DNA of 64,000 nt from CAILZL01 sp050248275. Lineage in GTDB: Bacteria > Pseudomonadota > Gammaproteobacteria > Steroidobacterales > Steroidobacteraceae. Positions 8,073 to 16,710 of this stretch are shown here, piece by piece. The first letter of the stretch is position 1. Each line of letters starts with the position of its first letter. Location of the stretch: positions 176,919 to 240,918 of the forward strand of contig JBFWSR010000002.1 of NCBI GenBank assembly GCA_050248275.1, read 5' to 3'. The translations under genes and the position numbers were made by a program. The notes under the pieces were generated by a model. It searched no databases and was not told where the DNA came from. It saw only the letters and a program-made list of their open reading frames with translations.

Positions 8073-10232
8073 CTATTTCCGGCCGCGCGGTGCGCCCTTG
8101 CTGAAGGTTTTCTTCGGGCCATGTGCAGCGCCAGCGCGTGGCGCGCCACGATCCTTGACTCCCAGGGTACGTCGCGGCCGTTCATCGCCGTGATCGAAAC
8201 GCTTGATGCTGCTGCGCTCGGGACGGGCGCTTCTGGCCGGATAACTGCTGTTTTCGGTACGTTCAGCCACACCCGGCCGTTGTTTCGAAATGCGCAACTC
8301 CTGCCCTGCCACCCAGACCTTTTTCAGGTGCTGCAGCACTTCCTTGGGCATGCCTTCGGGCAGGTCCACCAGACTGTAGGTATCGAAGATCTCGATACGA
8401 CCGATGTACTTGCTGTCGATACCCGCTTCGTTGGCAATGGCGCCGACAATGTTGCCGGGCTTCACCTGATGTTCACTGCCCACGGCAACCCGATAGGTTT
8501 CCATGGTCACATCATTGTCGCCGCCCCTGGCAGGACTCCTGGTTTGGGTGAATTCACGACCGGCTTCGCGACGCGCTTCACGACGTTCATCGGGCACTGC
8601 AACGCCTTCGCTGCGTTCGACAGGTCTGCGTTCACGCACGAGTGCAGCGCCGGCTTCAGCCTGGAATTCTTTTTTCTTGAATTCACGCTTCTCGGCACGC
8701 GGACGTTCGCCTTCAGATGCTGCAAAAGCAGGGGCACGAACCGGCACTGAACGTTCCTGATCGCGCTCGGCACGACCCTCGAAACGCCCTTCAAAACGTG
8801 GTTCGAACCTGGCCTCAAAGCGTGGCGACTGACTTTCGCGCGACCTGCCGTCACGCGGCGCATCGCGGTCTGCATGACGTTCACGCGAACCGGTGCGCAG
8901 CAACAGCGGTGTCTTGCCCTGAGCCATCTTCGCCAGGGCGGCGGCAATTTCGATGGCCGGTATGTTCTGTTCCCGCTCGAACTGTTCCACCACTTCGCGG
9001 AACAACTCCAGCTCACCGTTTTCCAGCGTTTCGGTGATGCGCGTCTTGAACTTGACGATGCGCTGATTGTTCACCGCTTCCACGCTCGGCATTTCCATAT
9101 GTTCGATGGGCTGACGCGTGGCGCGTTCAATCGCCGCCAGCATGCGGCGTTCGCGCGGCGAGACGAACAGAATGGCCTCGCCGCTGCGGCCGGCACGGCC
9201 GGTACGGCCGATGCGATGCACATAGGACTCGATATCAAGAGGAATATCGAAGTTCACCACGTGACTGATGCGCTCCACATTCAAGCCGCGGGCCGCCACG
9301 TCGGTGGCCACCAGAATGTCCAGTTGACCATCGCGCAGGCGCTGCACGGTGCGCTCACGCTGTTGTTGCGGCACATCGCCATTCAATGGCGCCACGGCGT
9401 AGCCGCGTGCTTCGAGTTTTTCCGCCAATTCTTCGGTGCTGATCTTGGTGCGGGCAAAGATGATCATGGCATCGAAGCTTTCCACTTCGAGCATGCGCGT
9501 CAGGGCGTCCAGCTTGTGCAGGCCGCTGACCATCCAGTAACGCTGGCGGATATTGGTCGCCGTCGTGGTCTTGCTGCGAATCAGTATTTCCGCCGGATCG
9601 CGCAGATAAGTCTGGGCAATGCGTCTGATCTGCGGCGGCATGGTGGCCGAGAACAGCGCCACCTGACGCTGCGCCGGCATCTGCTGCAGAATCCATTCAA
9701 CATCCTCCAGGAAGCCCATGTTCAGCATTTCGTCGGCCTCATCCAGCACCACCATGCTGACCGTGCCCAGATTCAGCGTGCCGCGCTTCAGGTGATCCAT
9801 CACGCGACCGGGCGTGCCCACCACCACATGTGCGCCGCGCTTCAAGCTGCTCAACTGCGGCTGATACGCCTGCCCGCCGTAAATCGGCAGCACATGAAAG
9901 CCCGGCATATGCGCGGCATATTTCTGGAATGCTTCGGCCACCTGGATGGCCAGTTCACGTGTAGGCGCCAACACCAGTGCCTGCACCGCCCGATTGCCGA
10001 CATCAATGCGTGACAGGATCGGCAGGGCAAAGGCGGCGGTCTTGCCGGTACCGGTCTGCGCCTGACCCAGCACATCGCGGCCGGTCAACAGGGTGGGAAT
10101 GGTCTCGGCCTGGATCGGCGAAGGATTTTCGTAACCGACATCCTCCAGCGCCTTGAGCAAAGGGGCCGGAAGATTCAGGTCACGAAAGGTGATCGACGTA
10201 CCGGGCGTCGCGGCAGATTCTTGAGCAGACAT
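8073..10232 (-). CDS. deaD: DEAD-box ATP-dependent RNA helicase DeaD/CsdA
   Basis: A 719-residue helicase for ribosome assembly and mRNA unwinding, often cold-induced. Motifs in order: Q motif PSPIQAETI (38-46), Walker A AQTGTGKT (58-65), PTRELA, TPGR, DEAD (164-167), SAT (195-197), ARGLNVE (314-320) and HRIGRTGR (339-346). A basic, Arg/Glu-rich linker (about 440-570) leads to the DbpA-type RNA-binding domain (about 575-650; YRVAVGSEHQVKPGNIVGAI) and a basic tail, as in CsdA. It follows the GDT1 gene by 109 bases on the same strand, where it probably has its own promoter. Confidence 0.96.
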   Translation of the reverse strand: MSAQESAATPGTSITFRDLNLPAPLLKALEDVGYENPSPIQAETIPTLLTGRDVLGQAQTGTGKTAAFALPILSRIDVGNRAVQALVLAPTRELAIQVAEAFQKYAAHMPGFHVLPIYGGQAYQPQLSSLKRGAHVVVGTPGRVMDHLKRGTLNLGTVSMVVLDEADEMLNMGFLEDVEWILQQMPAQRQVALFSATMPPQIRRIAQTYLRDPAEILIRSKTTTATNIRQRYWMVSGLHKLDALTRMLEVESFDAMIIFARTKISTEELAEKLEARGYAVAPLNGDVPQQQRERTVQRLRDGQLDILVATDVAARGLNVERISHVVNFDIPLDIESYVHRIGRTGRAGRSGEAILFVSPRERRMLAAIERATRQPIEHMEMPSVEAVNNQRIVKFKTRITETLENGELELFREVVEQFEREQNIPAIEIAAALAKMAQGKTPLLLRTGSRERHADRDAPRDGRSRESQSPRFEARFEPRFEGRFEGRAERDQERSVPVRAPAFAASEGERPRAEKREFKKKEFQAEAGAALVRERRPVERSEGVAVPDERREARREAGREFTQTRSPARGGDNDVTMETYRVAVGSEHQVKPGNIVGAIANEAGIDSKYIGRIEIFDTYSLVDLPEGMPKEVLQHLKKVWVAGQELRISKQRPGVAERTENSSYPARSARPERSSIKRFDHGDERPRRTLGVKDRGAPRAGAAHGPKKTFSKGAPRGRK

Positions 10233-10341
10233 AAGGCCTCAAACATCCCCAGCGGCCGGGGATCGGGAAAAGGGGGCGACTTCTACGCTGTTAAGCGCGG
10301 AAAGTCACGCACTGATTATGGGCAAACGGCAGCCAGCGCAC

Positions 10342-10944
10342 TCACAACACCCTGCCGGCATTCAACAACACCAGCACGCCCATCACGGCAAACAGGATGG
10401 CACAGGTAATATGAATCTTGCGCACCGGAATACGCTCGGTCAGCCATTCACCAAAGATGACCACCGGCACATTGGCCAGCATCATGCCGACGGTCGTCCC
10501 CGCCACCACCCAGAACAGCGATTGATACTGTGCCGCCAGCGCCACGGTGGCGACCTGGGTTTTATCGCCCATCTCGGCGAGAAAGAACGCGATCACTGTG
10601 GCAACGAACACGCCTGCCTGACTTCTGGCAGGCGCATCGTCATCGAGCTTGTCGGGAATCAACGTCCACAGCGCCATGCCGATGAACGACAGCCCCAATA
10701 CCCAACGCAGGATATCCGGACTCAACAACATTGCGACCCAGGCGCCGACTGCACCGGCAAACGCATGATTGGCCAGCGTTGCGACGAGAATGCCCAGCAC
10801 AATCGGCACGGGCTTGCGGAACTGTGCGGTCAGCAACAACGCCAGCAACTGGGTTTTATCGCCCATTTCGGCGAGCGCGACGATGCCAGTGGAAACAAAA
10901 AAAGGATGAACCACCATTTGAACTCCGGCCGGTTGAATACCCAT
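10342..10944 (-). CDS. GDT1/TMEM165 (UPF0016) family manganese exporter
   Basis: A 200-residue, six-helix inner-membrane cation exporter with the two signature motifs AEMGDKTQ in each half (ALAEMGDKTQLLALL and FLAEMGDKTQVATVA). Bacterial members export Mn2+. The Mn2+-sensing yybP-ykoY riboswitch directly upstream supports this. I chose the ATG at 10944 (MGIQPAG) because GGGGAG lies nine bases before it inside the riboswitch expression-platform hairpin. An internal Met at 10917 is the alternative. Confidence 0.92.
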   Translation of the reverse strand: MGIQPAGVQMVVHPFFVSTGIVALAEMGDKTQLLALLLTAQFRKPVPIVLGILVATLANHAFAGAVGAWVAMLLSPDILRWVLGLSFIGMALWTLIPDKLDDDAPARSQAGVFVATVIAFFLAEMGDKTQVATVALAAQYQSLFWVVAGTTVGMMLANVPVVIFGEWLTERIPVRKIHITCAILFAVMGVLVLLNAGRVL

Positions 10945-10981
10945 GATCGCACGCTCCCCGGCCAAACGGAGGCATACGATC
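10945..10981 (-). promoter_or_regulatory. Expression-platform hairpin sequestering the ribosome site
   Basis: Directly after the riboswitch aptamer, GATCGTATGCC pairs with GCGTGCGATC across an almost continuous 14-bp stem with several G-U pairs. The 3' arm contains the GGGGAG ribosome site (10959-10954) of the exporter, so folding would block initiation. This points to translational control. The exact alternative fold is inferred. Confidence 0.75.
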
Positions 10982-11099
10982 AAAGGTCTCAGCAGATCCG
11001 GAAATCCGCCTGCGCCATGCTCGAATGAGCAAGTCTGTTGACGCAGGCCACGCTATCCAGAACAAGATTCGGGATGCGAGCGCTTACTCCCCAATGACG
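10979..11099 (-). ncRNA. yybP-ykoY manganese riboswitch
   Basis: The minus strand shows the conserved landmarks of this class in order: GGGGAGTA (from 11092), the central CAACA next to GACTTG, and GAGACCTTTG (ending near 10981), with pairing segments between them. It precedes a GDT1/UPF0016 Mn exporter, one of the classic genes under this element. High Mn2+ is expected to switch the exporter on. Boundaries are approximate. Confidence 0.92.
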
Positions 11100-11105
11100 G
11101 CGCGC

Positions 11106-11133
11106 ATTCTATGCAAACCCGCCGCATTCGCAA
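11106..11133 (-). promoter_or_regulatory. Sigma70-like promoter of the riboswitch-exporter unit
   Basis: TTGCGA (11133-11128), a 16-base spacer and TAGAAT (11111-11106, five of six matches to the -10 consensus). The predicted transcription start near 11099 falls just before the GGGGAGTA riboswitch landmark, which independently supports the call. Confidence 0.65.
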
Positions 11134-11146
11134 AGCGGTTTGCGTC

Positions 11147-11171
11147 GTAGGGGCGGGTTTTAAACCCGCCC
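11147..11171. repeat. GTAGGGGCGGGTTT palindromic repeat, copy 1
   Basis: GTAGGGGCGGGTTT followed by TAAACCCGCCC forms a REP-like imperfect palindrome. It is the first of three copies within 140 bases downstream of tex. Confidence 0.8.
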
Positions 11172-11191
11172 GTTCCGGGAATGCATCGGAA

Positions 11192-11216
11192 GGGCCGGTT
11201 TGAAACCGGCCCCTAC
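11192..11216. repeat. GGGCCGGTTT palindromic repeat, copy 2
   Basis: GGGCCGGTTT, then GAAACCGGCCCCTAC. It is the variant with CCGG in place of CGGG in the stem and is oriented opposite to copy 1 (CCTAC at its right end). Confidence 0.8.
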
Positions 11217-11257
11217 AGGAGATCATCCCGTTTCAATCCGGCCGTCCTTGTCGGGTC

Positions 11258-11283
11258 GTAGGGGCGGGTTACAAACCCGCCCT
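11258..11283. repeat. GTAGGGGCGGGTT palindromic repeat, copy 3
   Basis: GTAGGGGCGGGTTAC followed by AAACCCGCCC. It has the same stem type and orientation as copy 1 and ends 36 bases before the tex stop codon. Confidence 0.8.
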
Positions 11284-11318
11284 CTTTCCCCACGCAACAA
11301 CCGTTAAACGCCTTATCT

Positions 11319-13712
11319 CTAACGTTTCTTCAACGCCTGTGCCAATGCATCGGCCATCAAGCCGCTGCCCACGCTGACCACGGGTTCCGGCGCGCGCTGC
11401 GGCTTGCGCATCGGGCTGCCCTGATCGCGATTGCGATCCTGACTGCGATCATTGCGCAGCGCCCGTGCATTGGCCTCGCCGCTCGCGGCGATGCGTGGCG
11501 CGCTGTCATCCAGACGCATGGTCAGGGCAATACGTTTGCGCTGTGCATCGACCTCCAGCACCTTTACTTTCACTACATCGCCGGCCTTGACGACTTCACG
11601 CGGGTCCTTGATGAACTTGCTGGACATCATCGAGATGTGCACCAGCCCGTCCTGATGCACGCCAATGTCCACGAAGGCGCCGAAGTTGGTAACATTGGTG
11701 ATCACGCCTTCCAGCACCATCTCGGGTTTGAGGTCGGCGATTTCTTCCACGCCTTCCTTGAACTCAGCGGTCTTGAACTCGGGACGCGGATCGCGCCCCG
11801 GCTTTTCCAGCTCCTTGAGAATGTCGCGCACCGTGGGCAGACCGAACTTGTCGTCGGTGTATTTGGCCGCATTGACCGAATTGAGTACGCCGGCGTCGCC
11901 CATCACCTGTTTGAGCGGCTTTTGCAGATCGGCCAGGATGCGTTCGACCACCGGATAAGCCTCCGGATGCACGGATGACGCATCCAGCGGATTGTCGCCA
12001 TCGACCACGCGCAGGAAGCCTGCCGCCTGTTCAAATGTTTTGGCGCCCAGACGCGGCACCTTGAGCAACGCGGCGCGTGATTTGAAAGCGCCGTGCTGAT
12101 TACGGAAGGTCACCACATTCTCGGCGATGGATGCCGACAGACCGGAAATGCGGGACAGCAGGGCGGGCGATGCGGTGTTCACATCCACCCCCACCGCGTT
12201 CACGCAATCTTCCACCACCGCATCGAGCGAACGCGCCAATCTGGTTTGGCTGACATCGTGCTGATACTGGCCCACGCCAATCGACTTGGGATCAATCTTC
12301 ACCAGTTCGGCCAGCGGGTCTTGCAAGCGGCGAGCGATCGACACTGCACCGCGCAAACTCACATCCAGCTCGGGCAGCTCCTTGGATGCCAGTTCCGACG
12401 CGGAATACACCGAGGCGCCGGCTTCCGACACCACCAACTTGGTGATTTTCAGATCCGGCAGTTTCTTGATCAGCTCGGTGGCCAGCTTGTCGGTCTCGCG
12501 CGAAGCCGTGCCATTGCCGATGCTGATCAGATCCACCTTGTGTTTGATCACCAGCAAGGCCAGGGCATGCAATGCGCCATCCCAATCGTTACGCGGTTGA
12601 TGCGGGTACACCGTGACGGTGTCGAGCAGCTTGCCGGTGCGATCCACCACCGCAACCTTCACGCCGGTGCGGATGCCCGGATCGAGTCCCATGGTGACAT
12701 GCTGTCCTGCCGGCGCGGCCAGCAACAGATCGTGCAGGTTACGCGCAAAGACCCGGATGGCTTCTTCTTCCGCACGCTCGCGCAAGGCGGTGAACAACTC
12801 ACTTTCAATCTGCCAGGACACTTTCACCTGCCAGGTCCAACGCACGGTCTGCGCCAGCCAGGCATCGGCAGGACGGCCTTGGTCGGTAATGGCAAAGCGC
12901 GCAGCAATCTTGCGTTCGCAGGCGTGTACCTGCATGGTCTTGGCCTCTTCCATGAGTTCTTCCGGCAGCTTCAGCGCCAGACGCAACACTTCCTCCGTGC
13001 GGCCACGGAACAGGGCCAGCGCGCGATGCGAGGGAATGTCCTTGATGGCTTCGTTGTAATCGAAGTAGTCGCGGAATTTGGCGCCTTCCTGTTCCTTGCC
13101 GTCAGCGAGTTTGGAGACCAGCACACCGTTCTGCTGCATGTATTCACGCAGATTACCCAGCAGGATGGCATCTTCGGCGAATTGCTCCATCAGGATCTGG
13201 CGTGCACCTTCAAGCGCGGCCTTCACATCGGGCACGCCCGGATTCTTGTCACCAAGATCATTGACGAACTCCGGCTTCAGATATTTGGCAGCTTCCACTT
13301 CCGGTGTCAGCGTTGGATCGGCCAACAAGGCGCCAGCCAACACATCAAGCCCCGCCTCGCGCGCAATCTGCGCCTTGGTGCGCCGCCTGGGCTTGTAAGG
13401 CAGATACAAATCTTCCAACGTCTGCTTGGTCTCGGCGGACTCGATGCTGGTCTTGAGTTCAGGCGTCAGCTTGCCTTGTTCGTCGATGCTCTTGAGGATG
13501 GCGGTGCGACGCTCTTCCAGCTCGCGCAGATACAGCAAGCGTTCCTGCAAGTTGCGCAACTGCGTATCGTCCAGACCATCGGTGACTTCCTTGCGGTAAC
13601 GCGCAATGAACGGCACGGTGGCGCCCTCATCCAGCAAGCCGACCGCAGCCATGACTTGTGCAGGTTTGACCGAGAGTTCTTTGGCAATACGCGCTTCAAT
13701 CGAGGGCAGCAT
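11319..13712 (-). CDS. tex: Tex-family transcription accessory protein, S1 RNA-binding
   Basis: A 797-residue cytoplasmic nucleic-acid-binding protein (E. coli YhgF is about 770). The helical Tex N-domain starts MLPSIEARIAKELSV. A YqgF/RNase H-like domain follows (TMGLDPGIRTGVKVAVVD, about 340-460), then helix-hairpin-helix segments (VDVNTASPALLSRISGL) and a C-terminal S1 domain (LEGVITNVTNFGAFVDIGVHQDGLVHIS, about 650-720). The tail is basic. It is implicated in transcription and RNA quality control. Palindromic repeats flank the gene on both sides. A very long open frame on the opposite strand is a codon-bias shadow. Confidence 0.96.
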   Translation of the reverse strand: MLPSIEARIAKELSVKPAQVMAAVGLLDEGATVPFIARYRKEVTDGLDDTQLRNLQERLLYLRELEERRTAILKSIDEQGKLTPELKTSIESAETKQTLEDLYLPYKPRRRTKAQIAREAGLDVLAGALLADPTLTPEVEAAKYLKPEFVNDLGDKNPGVPDVKAALEGARQILMEQFAEDAILLGNLREYMQQNGVLVSKLADGKEQEGAKFRDYFDYNEAIKDIPSHRALALFRGRTEEVLRLALKLPEELMEEAKTMQVHACERKIAARFAITDQGRPADAWLAQTVRWTWQVKVSWQIESELFTALRERAEEEAIRVFARNLHDLLLAAPAGQHVTMGLDPGIRTGVKVAVVDRTGKLLDTVTVYPHQPRNDWDGALHALALLVIKHKVDLISIGNGTASRETDKLATELIKKLPDLKITKLVVSEAGASVYSASELASKELPELDVSLRGAVSIARRLQDPLAELVKIDPKSIGVGQYQHDVSQTRLARSLDAVVEDCVNAVGVDVNTASPALLSRISGLSASIAENVVTFRNQHGAFKSRAALLKVPRLGAKTFEQAAGFLRVVDGDNPLDASSVHPEAYPVVERILADLQKPLKQVMGDAGVLNSVNAAKYTDDKFGLPTVRDILKELEKPGRDPRPEFKTAEFKEGVEEIADLKPEMVLEGVITNVTNFGAFVDIGVHQDGLVHISMMSSKFIKDPREVVKAGDVVKVKVLEVDAQRKRIALTMRLDDSAPRIAASGEANARALRNDRSQDRNRDQGSPMRKPQRAPEPVVSVGSGLMADALAQALKKR

Positions 13713-13819
13713 GAAAACCTTGCAGGAGTATTGAAAAAGGTCAGACAGGAAAGGCGCGCACTATGCAGAAAGGAGGCAACGCCAACAAGACTTGCAATCT
13801 AATTGCCAATGACAGAGGG

Positions 13820-13843
13820 CGTAGGGGCCGGTTTCAAACCGGC
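13820..13843. repeat. GTAGGGGCCGGTTT palindromic repeat, copy 4
   Basis: GTAGGGGCCGGTTTC, then AAACCGGCC: the CCGG variant, upstream of tex between tex and the cyclase gene. Confidence 0.8.
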
Positions 13844-13852
13844 CTTCCTGAT

Positions 13853-13876
13853 TGGGCGGGTTTCAAACCCGCCCCT
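13853..13876. repeat. GGGCGGGTTT palindromic repeat, copy 5
   Basis: GGGCGGGTTTC, then AAACCCGCCCCTAC. It is inverted relative to copy 4, so copies 4 and 5 form a head-to-tail BIME-like pair with GTAGGGG and CCCCTAC at the outer ends. Confidence 0.8.
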
Positions 13877-13884
13877 ACGCACAT

Positions 13885-14985
13885 CTAATGCCGCAGATCG
13901 ACACGCTTGTCGGTGGGCACGCAGAAAATATCAATGGGGTTGTTGCGGCCGCGCAGCGTCAGCGGCGGCAGCGCCAGCATTGGCATGGCGAGATCGGCCT
14001 GCGCATCCAGCGACAGTTTCAGGGCATTGGAAAATAAAACCTCACCGGCGCGGGCGCGCTGACTCAGACGGGCAGCCACGTTCACCGTGTCGCCGATCAA
14101 GGTGTAGTTCATATATTGCTCGGAACCGATATTGCCGGCCACCACTTCGCCGGTATTGATGCCAATACCCAGACCGGTTTCAACACCGTATCGTTGTTGC
14201 CAGCATTGCGCCTGCTTGGCAAAGCCAGTCAACATCTCGCGCGCTGCACGCAAGGCGCGCATACCGCCATCCGCCTGGGCAATAGGCACGCCAAACCCCA
14301 CCATCAGCGAATCGCCGGCCATGTTGAAAACCGTACCGTCATGACGAAAGGCTGTCGTGGTCAGTGCGGAGAAGAATTCATTCAACAGCTCGAACACTTG
14401 CGTGGGCGTCAGTTTTTCGGCCAATGCTGTAAACCCACGCATGTCGGCAAACATGACTGCTGCCTGCGCCCGCGCACCTGCGGTCATGGACTCCATGTCG
14501 GCATCCAGCCGGGCAATGATCTGATCTGCCAGTTGTGCCGACACATAACGACGAAACGCCAGACGTAGTTGTTCGCGTCCCTGCTCGGCCGCCTGCACCT
14601 GCCTGGCGGTCCACTGCTTGAAGAACTGGCGCTGCTGCAACAGGGTTTGCAGGCGCGCCAGAATCTCGGCATGGGTCGTGGTACGGACAAATGCCGCATC
14701 AACACCCGCCTCATAGGCGGATTGACGCCACCTATCGTTATCGGCCAGCACCACCTGGGGTAACAAGGCCGTTTCAGCCCGCAGTCGCAACTCCCGGCAG
14801 GCATCAAGGGTTTCGCCCTGACCAACATGCATGACGACCAACGGGCAGGTAGCCAATTGCGGATGCGACAGCATATCCACATGATTGCTGACGAAAGTCG
14901 CTTCATGTCCCAGTTGCGCCAGCCAGTTCTGTATGCGCTCGCGAGTCGGTTTGCGTGCCGCCAGCACCACGCATTGATTTTTCAT
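13885..14985 (-). CDS. Class III adenylate/guanylate cyclase with degenerate receiver domain
   Basis: 366 residues. The first 120 or so look like a response-regulator receiver, but the phospho-acceptor position is His (LVVMH, H53) and the N-terminal acidic pair is absent (VVLAARK), so phosphorylation is unlikely. A linker helix precedes the cyclase domain (about 175-350). Metal aspartates are D181 (FADMRGFT) and D225 (AGDSLMV); N302 and R306 are present (GDTVNVAARL). The purine-selecting Lys is Asn (N221) and the second selector is Thr295. It probably makes cAMP or a related cyclic nucleotide, but specificity is uncertain. Downstream of lexA on the same strand, 282 bases away. Confidence 0.9.
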   Translation of the reverse strand: MKNQCVVLAARKPTRERIQNWLAQLGHEATFVSNHVDMLSHPQLATCPLVVMHVGQGETLDACRELRLRAETALLPQVVLADNDRWRQSAYEAGVDAAFVRTTTHAEILARLQTLLQQRQFFKQWTARQVQAAEQGREQLRLAFRRYVSAQLADQIIARLDADMESMTAGARAQAAVMFADMRGFTALAEKLTPTQVFELLNEFFSALTTTAFRHDGTVFNMAGDSLMVGFGVPIAQADGGMRALRAAREMLTGFAKQAQCWQQRYGVETGLGIGINTGEVVAGNIGSEQYMNYTLIGDTVNVAARLSQRARAGEVLFSNALKLSLDAQADLAMPMLALPPLTLRGRNNPIDIFCVPTDKRVDLRH

Positions 14986-15267
14986 TGTCGAAAGCTCTGC
15001 GCCAGACCAGATGTTATTTGCCGATGAGCGGCATTCTTGCGTTGAAGTGTGGCGTTAGCGTGACGCATGTGCAAGCAGGCAGCCACCTAAAACAATGTGG
15101 TTTGGCTTATGGAACATGCCATCCATCTAGACGGGGTTTCAGCCTGATTTCAGCGACCAAAATAAACAACGCCGATCTACAGCGCTGCCAGTACACCTTT
15201 ATTATGGTGAGCGAAGTTGCAGTATCTCGCCTTTCTGGAACTCAAGCATACCTCTCGAAAACCAGAC
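14986..15267. other. Intergenic region between lexA and the cyclase gene
   Basis: 282 bases without a credible gene. It should hold the cyclase promoter and the lexA 3' end. I see no strong hairpin terminator. Confidence 0.6.
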
Positions 15268-15897
15268 CTATTGCAATAATCCGCGCGAACCTCCCGCCCG
15301 CAGCACCCCCACTACCACGCCCTCAATAACCAGGGACTGTTCACGCATGTCCACCTTGATCGGCTCGAAATCCTCGTTCTCGGGCAATAACCAGACCATC
15401 GAGCCCACTTGCTTGTAACGCTTGACGGTCACATCTTCATCCAGCCGCGCCACCACCACCTGCCGGTTGCGCACCTCGGGTGTGCGATGCACCGCCACCA
15501 GATCGCCATCCATGATGCCGATATTCTTCATGCTCATGCCGTGCACTTTCAGCAGGTAATGCGGTCGCGGCCGGAACAACTTGGGATCGATCTGGTAATG
15601 CGCCTCGACATTCTCCTGAGCCAGGATCGGCTTGCCCGCCGCCACCCGGCCGATCAGAGGCAACCCGGTTTCCTCACGCAGCTCATCCTTCAACTGGATG
15701 CCCCGCGACGCGCCCGGCAATAAATCCAGCACCCCTTTGCGCGCCATGGCCCGCAAATGCTCCTCCGCCGCATTGGCAGACTTGAACTTGAACGCCTGAG
15801 CAATCTCCGCACGGGTAGGCGGCATGCCCGATTCACCGATGGAATCCTGAATGAAACGCAGAATCTGCGACTGGCGTGGCGTGAGATCGTCGGACAT
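15268..15897 (-). CDS. lexA: LexA SOS repressor
   Basis: 209 residues. The N-terminal winged helix (LTPRQSQILRFIQDSI, then PPTRAEIAQAFKFKSANAAEEHL) binds the SOS box. The C-terminal S24 self-cleavage domain carries the scissile Ala87-Gly88 (GRVAAGKP), the nucleophile S122 (HGMSM) and the general base K159 (DVTVKR). RecA-stimulated autocleavage derepresses DNA-damage genes. An operator of E. coli/gamma type overlaps its own promoter, so it is autoregulated. No SOS partner gene follows. Confidence 0.98.
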   Translation of the reverse strand: MSDDLTPRQSQILRFIQDSIGESGMPPTRAEIAQAFKFKSANAAEEHLRAMARKGVLDLLPGASRGIQLKDELREETGLPLIGRVAAGKPILAQENVEAHYQIDPKLFRPRPHYLLKVHGMSMKNIGIMDGDLVAVHRTPEVRNRQVVVARLDEDVTVKRYKQVGSMVWLLPENEDFEPIKVDMREQSLVIEGVVVGVLRAGGSRGLLQ

Positions 15898-15958
15898 GGC
15901 TCTACCCCGGATGGGAAACAGTACAGAATTGCGCCAGCTCCTTGGCGAAATAAACAGG

Positions 15959-15994
15959 CTGGCTTTATATACAGGTTAATAAGAAGCTTGGCAA
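15959..15994 (-). promoter_or_regulatory. lexA promoter with overlapping SOS box
   Basis: On the minus strand TTGCCA (15994-15989), a 17-base spacer and TATATA (15971-15966) form the promoter. The SOS box CTGTATATAAAGCCAG (15974-15959) fits CTGT-N8-ACAG with one mismatch and covers the -10 region, so LexA would block RNA polymerase there. The box lies about 62 bases before the lexA ATG. Confidence 0.8.
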
Positions 15995-16221
15995 GTTTAG
16001 TGACTCATCACTCTTAGATCCATAATCCTGTTGATCGAATTGGCTTCGAATATCACAGCTTCCGGAAATCTGACGGTAGACCAATCTTAAGGAGTGACGG
16101 CATAAGCATTGCGTCGCAGAACGTCTACGAGGCAATGGCAGTCCATTGACTCGGAACGCAGCATGTGTCGTTATGTTTCCACCTCCCAATTCGGTTCCAT
16201 CATCCAAGGAGCATAGTAGTT

Positions 16222-16464
16222 ATGACCACGCAATTTAAAACCGCAATTATTGCTACGGTACTTTCACTTGCAGCTTCGCATGCCATGGCTGCCAGTATCT
16301 CGCTGGTCACCAAGGAGACGGGATCGGCAGGCAGCTCAAAATATACATACAGTTACACATGTGGCAATGGAACCAAGGGTACGATAAGCGTTTCCGCTGC
16401 AACGGATAATTCTGCGCAGAAATTGGCAGAGACCAAGGCTCGCAGGGTATGTGAGGAACCCTAA
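16222..16464 (+). CDS. Small secreted protein of unknown function
   Basis: 80 residues. A clear signal peptide (MTTQFKTAIIATVLSLAASHAMA) would be cut after AMA, leaving a mature chain of about 57 residues with two cysteines (YTCGNG and RRVCEE) that could pair. The mature part is Ser/Thr/Gly-rich (KYTYSYTCGNGTKGTISVSA). I do not recognise the family. AAGGA lies 12 bases before the ATG, longer than ideal. Divergent from lexA and upstream of the pilin operon; no link to either is evident. Confidence 0.72.
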   Translation: MTTQFKTAIIATVLSLAASHAMAASISLVTKETGSAGSSKYTYSYTCGNGTKGTISVSAATDNSAQKLAETKARRVCEEP

Positions 16465-16710
16465 CAGGCTGTTGAAAAACAATTAGTCATCGCTGCTGAT
16501 GGCAAGATGACGCGGTACCAAAATCCAGGCTGGCGGAATGAAGCGGACTTGGCTAAGACACCGAAAGATAAAGCTGCCCCAGATTAGCCGCGCCCCTCAC
16601 GCCACTTTAGACTTGACTAAATCAGCACCATTGAGCCGCTCGTCCCAATACAGAAGCCGTTAATCGGCTGGACCTTTCCGCCTCGCCACACTCGCCTATA
16701 GTGCCAACCC
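16465..16710. other. Region upstream of the minor pilin operon
   Basis: 246 bases with no credible gene. A TATAGT hexamer at 16697-16702 is a possible -10 for the pilin operon, but the -35 is poor and it lies only eight bases before the fimT ATG. Confidence 0.4.

Noticed and set aside
8874..10013. 379-codon open frame opposite deaD
   Set aside because: It is His/Gln/Arg-rich as expected from the complement of a GC-rich helicase gene and has no recognisable domain.
12093..13802. 569-codon open frame on the plus strand opposite tex
   Set aside because: It lies wholly opposite a clear Tex gene, has no family resemblance and its codon pattern mirrors the tex third positions, so it is a shadow frame.
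16508..16588. 26-codon frame beginning MTRYQNPGW upstream of fimT
   Set aside because: Too short and without a ribosome site or family match; possibly a remnant but unsupported.
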